64,000 nt of DNA from Rathayibacter iranicus NCPPB 2253 = VKM Ac-1602. GTDB lineage: Bacteria > Actinomycetota > Actinomycetes > Actinomycetales > Microbacteriaceae. Location of the stretch: assembly GCF_003149025.1 (NCBI RefSeq), contig NZ_QGDV01000008.1, positions 1 through 64,000 on the forward strand, read 5' to 3'. Both the position numbers and the translations under genes were made by a program. Below, piece by piece: positions 61,993-64,000 of this stretch; positions within the stretch are counted from its first letter, which is position 1, and each line of letters opens with the position of its first letter. The notes beneath the pieces are model-generated. The model was not told the origin of the DNA. It searched no databases and saw only the letters and a list, made by a program, of their open reading frames with translations.

Positions 61993-62922
61993 ATGTTCAC
62001 AGCACATTTCACGAAGGGCCGTGTCGCGCTGAGCGCACTCGCGGTCGGTGCCGTCGTGGCACTGGCAGGGTGTTCCTCGAGCGATCCGCTCGCTGAGGGA
62101 TCGGGTGCGACGGCGGGTGGCGAGACGATCGTCGTCGGCTCGCAGGACTACTACTCGAACGAGATCCTCGCCGAGATTTACGCGCAGGCGCTCGAGAACG
62201 ATGGCTTCACCGTCGACCGACAGCTGCGCATCGGCCAGCGCGAGATCTATCTGCCCGAAATCGAGAGCGGATCCATCGACGTCTTCCCCGACTACGACGG
62301 AAGCCTCCTCCAGGCGCTCCAGCCCGACGCCACCGCGACCACCGCGGACGCCGTGTACTCGGCGCTCGGCGAGGCTCTTCCCGACGGCCTCCGCGCCCTT
62401 GATGCGGCTGACGCCAGCGACCAGAACTCCTACACCGTGACCAAGAGCTTCGCGGATAAGTGGAAGCTGACCGACATCGCGTCGCTGAAGAATGTCACCG
62501 ACCCGATCGTCGTCGGCGGCAACTCCGAGCTGCAGACGCGCCCGTACGGGCCTGAGACCCTGCAGTCGAAGTACGGCATCACGACGACCTTCCAGGCGAT
62601 CGAGGACAGCGGCGGATCGACGACGGTCGATGCGCTCACCAGCAACCAGATCCAGCTGGCGAACATCTACACCGCAGACCCCAACATCCAGAAGAACGAC
62701 CTTGTCGCGCTCCAGGACCCGGACGGCCTGTTCGTCGCCGACAACGTCGTTCCGATCGTGTCGAACAAGATCACCGATAAGGCTGCCGGGGTGCTGAACG
62801 CGGTCAGCGCGAAGCTCACGGCGGATGACCTGGTCTCGCTCAACTCCGAAAGCGTCAACGACCAGAAGTCGGCCTCGGCGATCGCGGGCGAGTGGCTGAA
62901 GTCGGCGGGTCTCGTCGGCTGA
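61993..62922 (+). CDS. opuCC: glycine betaine/choline-binding lipoprotein
   Basis: A 309-residue lipoprotein (Cys27 in LAGC) of the OpuAC/QAT binding family: TIVVGSQDYYSNEILAEIYA, EIESGSIDVFPDYDGSLLQ and DNVVPIVSNKI. It captures quaternary ammonium osmolytes. Aromatic box residues cannot be fixed by eye. It starts 2 bases after opuCD and completes the operon. Confidence 0.9.
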   Translation: MFTAHFTKGRVALSALAVGAVVALAGCSSSDPLAEGSGATAGGETIVVGSQDYYSNEILAEIYAQALENDGFTVDRQLRIGQREIYLPEIESGSIDVFPDYDGSLLQALQPDATATTADAVYSALGEALPDGLRALDAADASDQNSYTVTKSFADKWKLTDIASLKNVTDPIVVGGNSELQTRPYGPETLQSKYGITTTFQAIEDSGGSTTVDALTSNQIQLANIYTADPNIQKNDLVALQDPDGLFVADNVVPIVSNKITDKAAGVLNAVSAKLTADDLVSLNSESVNDQKSASAIAGEWLKSAGLVG

Positions 62923-62940
62923 TCCTCCGCGGACACGGCC

Positions 62941-62974
62941 GGAGGCGCGTCACTCGTCGAGGTGACGCGCCTCC
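62941..62974. terminator. bidirectional terminator
   Basis: GGAGGCGCGTCA (62941-62952) pairs perfectly with TGACGCGCCTCC (62963-62974). It lies after opuCC and overlaps the 3' end of the converging DedA gene. Confidence 0.8.
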
Positions 62975-63588
62975 GCTTTGCTCAGCAGCTTCTTACCGAG
63001 CAGCACGAGCAGAGCGAACGCGACGATAACGCCAACGAACACGTAGCCGGCTCCGTGCAGGTTTTCGGAGAGTTCGCGGTAACTGCCGGCCGCGGCCGTC
63101 CCGACGCCCACGTAGGCGGAAGACCAGAGCACACAGGCCGGGACTGTCCACGCCATGAAGGTGCGGTAGCGCATACCGCTCATTCCGACCGTCAGGGGGA
63201 TTAACGAGTGCAGCACCGGCAGAAAGCGCGAGAGAAACACCGCGATCCCGCCGCGGCGATCGAGATACCGTTCGGCGCGCAGCCAGTTCTTCTCGCCCAG
63301 GCGGCGACCCAGGCGTGAGGCGCGGATCCTCGGGCCGAACCAGCGCCCCAGGTAAAAGCCGAGCGACTCGCCGCAGAGCGCACCGATCACCACGGTGACC
63401 GCGAGGGCGACGAACTGCAGTGGACTCGTGACGCCGGTAGCGCTCACGATGACGATCGTGTCCCCGGGAACGATCAGCCCGGCCAGAATGGTCGTTTCGA
63501 AGAAGATGGCGAGCCCGGCCAGCAGCGTGCGCCAGACGGGCGGCACGCTCACGACCACGTCGAGAAGACCACTGAGGACGTCGTTCAC
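62950..63588 (-). CDS. DedA/SNARE-associated family membrane protein
   Basis: A 212-residue DedA protein with four to five helices and the family blocks FFETTILAGLIVPGDTIVI (20-38), ALCGESLGFYLGRWFGPRI, RFLPVLHSLIPLTVGMSGM and RTFMAWTVPACVLWS. DedA proteins help move lipid carriers across the membrane. The GTG at 63588 follows GGAG at 7 bases. The last codons form part of a terminator stem. Confidence 0.9.
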   Translation of the reverse strand: MNDVLSGLLDVVVSVPPVWRTLLAGLAIFFETTILAGLIVPGDTIVIVSATGVTSPLQFVALAVTVVIGALCGESLGFYLGRWFGPRIRASRLGRRLGEKNWLRAERYLDRRGGIAVFLSRFLPVLHSLIPLTVGMSGMRYRTFMAWTVPACVLWSSAYVGVGTAAAGSYRELSENLHGAGYVFVGVIVAFALLVLLGKKLLSKAEARHLDE

Positions 63589-63735
63589 CAACGGCTCCGG
63601 GGGCGGGTGGGGGTGCTCGGCATGGCTTGATCGTAGGGGCGCTCGGCTGGGCGTCGGCCGCCTCCGCGCCTGCTGTCGCGCCGCGCGTGCGCAAAAGTGA
63701 CGGTCGTTGGCGGCGACCACCACGTCTGTGGCGGC

Positions 63736-64000
63736 TTAAGTGGCCGGCGGCGGGAGAACCGTCACCGATCGCCGCAGCGGTGGCGAATCAAGGACTCGCA
63801 CCCCCGCTTGTGCACACGCGGTGATCCCGTCGATCTCTTTCGATTGGTCGACCTGCAGCTCATCGTTTCTGCCTTGCCGTCCGAACAGCGCCCAGGCGTT
63901 GGGGCCCGAGGCGCTGGTGTACCGCGAGGAGTACCGGATGCCGTCGAAGCCCGCTGCGTGCAGCACTGCGGACCACTCCTGAGTGATGGTGTAGTCGGTC
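63736..64000 (-). CDS. RES-domain protein, N-terminus cut by window edge
   Basis: The C-terminal 87 residues of a leftward gene entering from the right edge. AAGFDGIRYSSRYTSASG followed by NAWALFGRQGR is the typical C-terminal half of a RES domain (R-x-x-S-R ... ALF). RES proteins include NAD-degrading toxins paired with Xre antitoxins, but other RES proteins are not toxins. The catalytic N-terminal part and any antitoxin gene lie outside the window. Confidence 0.7.
   Translation of the reverse strand, partial: TDYTITQEWSAVLHAAGFDGIRYSSRYTSASGPNAWALFGRQGRNDELQVDQSKEIDGITACAQAGVRVLDSPPLRRSVTVLPPPAT

Noticed and set aside
62048-62440. Second frame inside the betaine-binding lipoprotein gene
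   Set aside because: Out-of-frame shadow rich in Arg and Ser; the lipoprotein frame has a lipobox and family motifs.

Overview
The window is dense, high-GC actinobacterial chromosome. The reading frames, the many GTG starts, the 4-base GTGA/ATGA gene overlaps and the order leuC-leuD-murA-acyltransferase-gpsA-ddl-(gntR)-DUF3515-thiL-rsmD-recG-coaD point to Microbacteriaceae. A secreted fructan hydrolase and a Stealth protein would fit a plant-associated genus such as Rathayibacter or a relative; the genus is an inference. No phage, insertion sequence or CRISPR array was recognised.

Layout. 1-2300: an LXG-type type VII effector operon (WXG100 protein, small partner, LXG protein cut by the left edge) and an 832-base gap with unusual inverted repeats. 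2297-3833: maltokinase with a small acidic protein. 3970-11828: a fructan-use locus made of a monosaccharide ABC transporter operon, a LacI-family repressor and a very large GH32 levanase, tied together by three copies of one palindromic operator. 11888-19987: oligopeptidase B, a CYTH-CHAD protein, a Stealth phosphotransferase, a 240-base array of 19-bp repeats, a phosphodiesterase and an M20 peptidase. 20491-23422: two YrdC/Sua5-like proteins flanking an MFS transporter, a grouping I cannot assign to a known pathway. 23499-26440: MBL hydrolase, tRNA-Glu, a manganese-type (yybP-ykoY) riboswitch before a TerC protein, and a PP2C phosphatase.

26499-35515: a leucine-rich leader peptide, leuCD, then the murA-acyltransferase-gpsA-ddl-gntR-DUF3515-thiL core cluster. 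This cluster is interrupted at about 33350-34440 by a low-GC patch carrying the DUF3515 gene and a broken mannose-lectin gene. 35561-41006: a probable stress-envelope group (three DUF2382 proteins, two with PRC barrels, a YihY-like membrane protein, another membrane protein, a TetR regulator). 41065-50537: rsmD, a MoxR-DUF58-transglutaminase operon, recG, coaD and the F420 genes cofE-cofC. 50577-58773: PabC-like lyase, a DRGH nuclease coupled to a class A PBP, an MFS exporter, YceI, an App1-like phosphatase and a SRAP protein. 58916-62922: a TetR regulator and a complete glycine betaine/choline-type OpuC transporter. The right edge holds a DedA protein and the C-terminal end of a RES-domain protein.

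The strongest leads are the nested module duplication inside the levanase, the inverted 19-bp repeat array, the YrdC-MFS-YrdC cluster, the leucine leader with alternative hairpins, the LXG operon and the low-GC patch with the lectin remnant. All assignments come from reading the sequence and motif recall; no database search was run.
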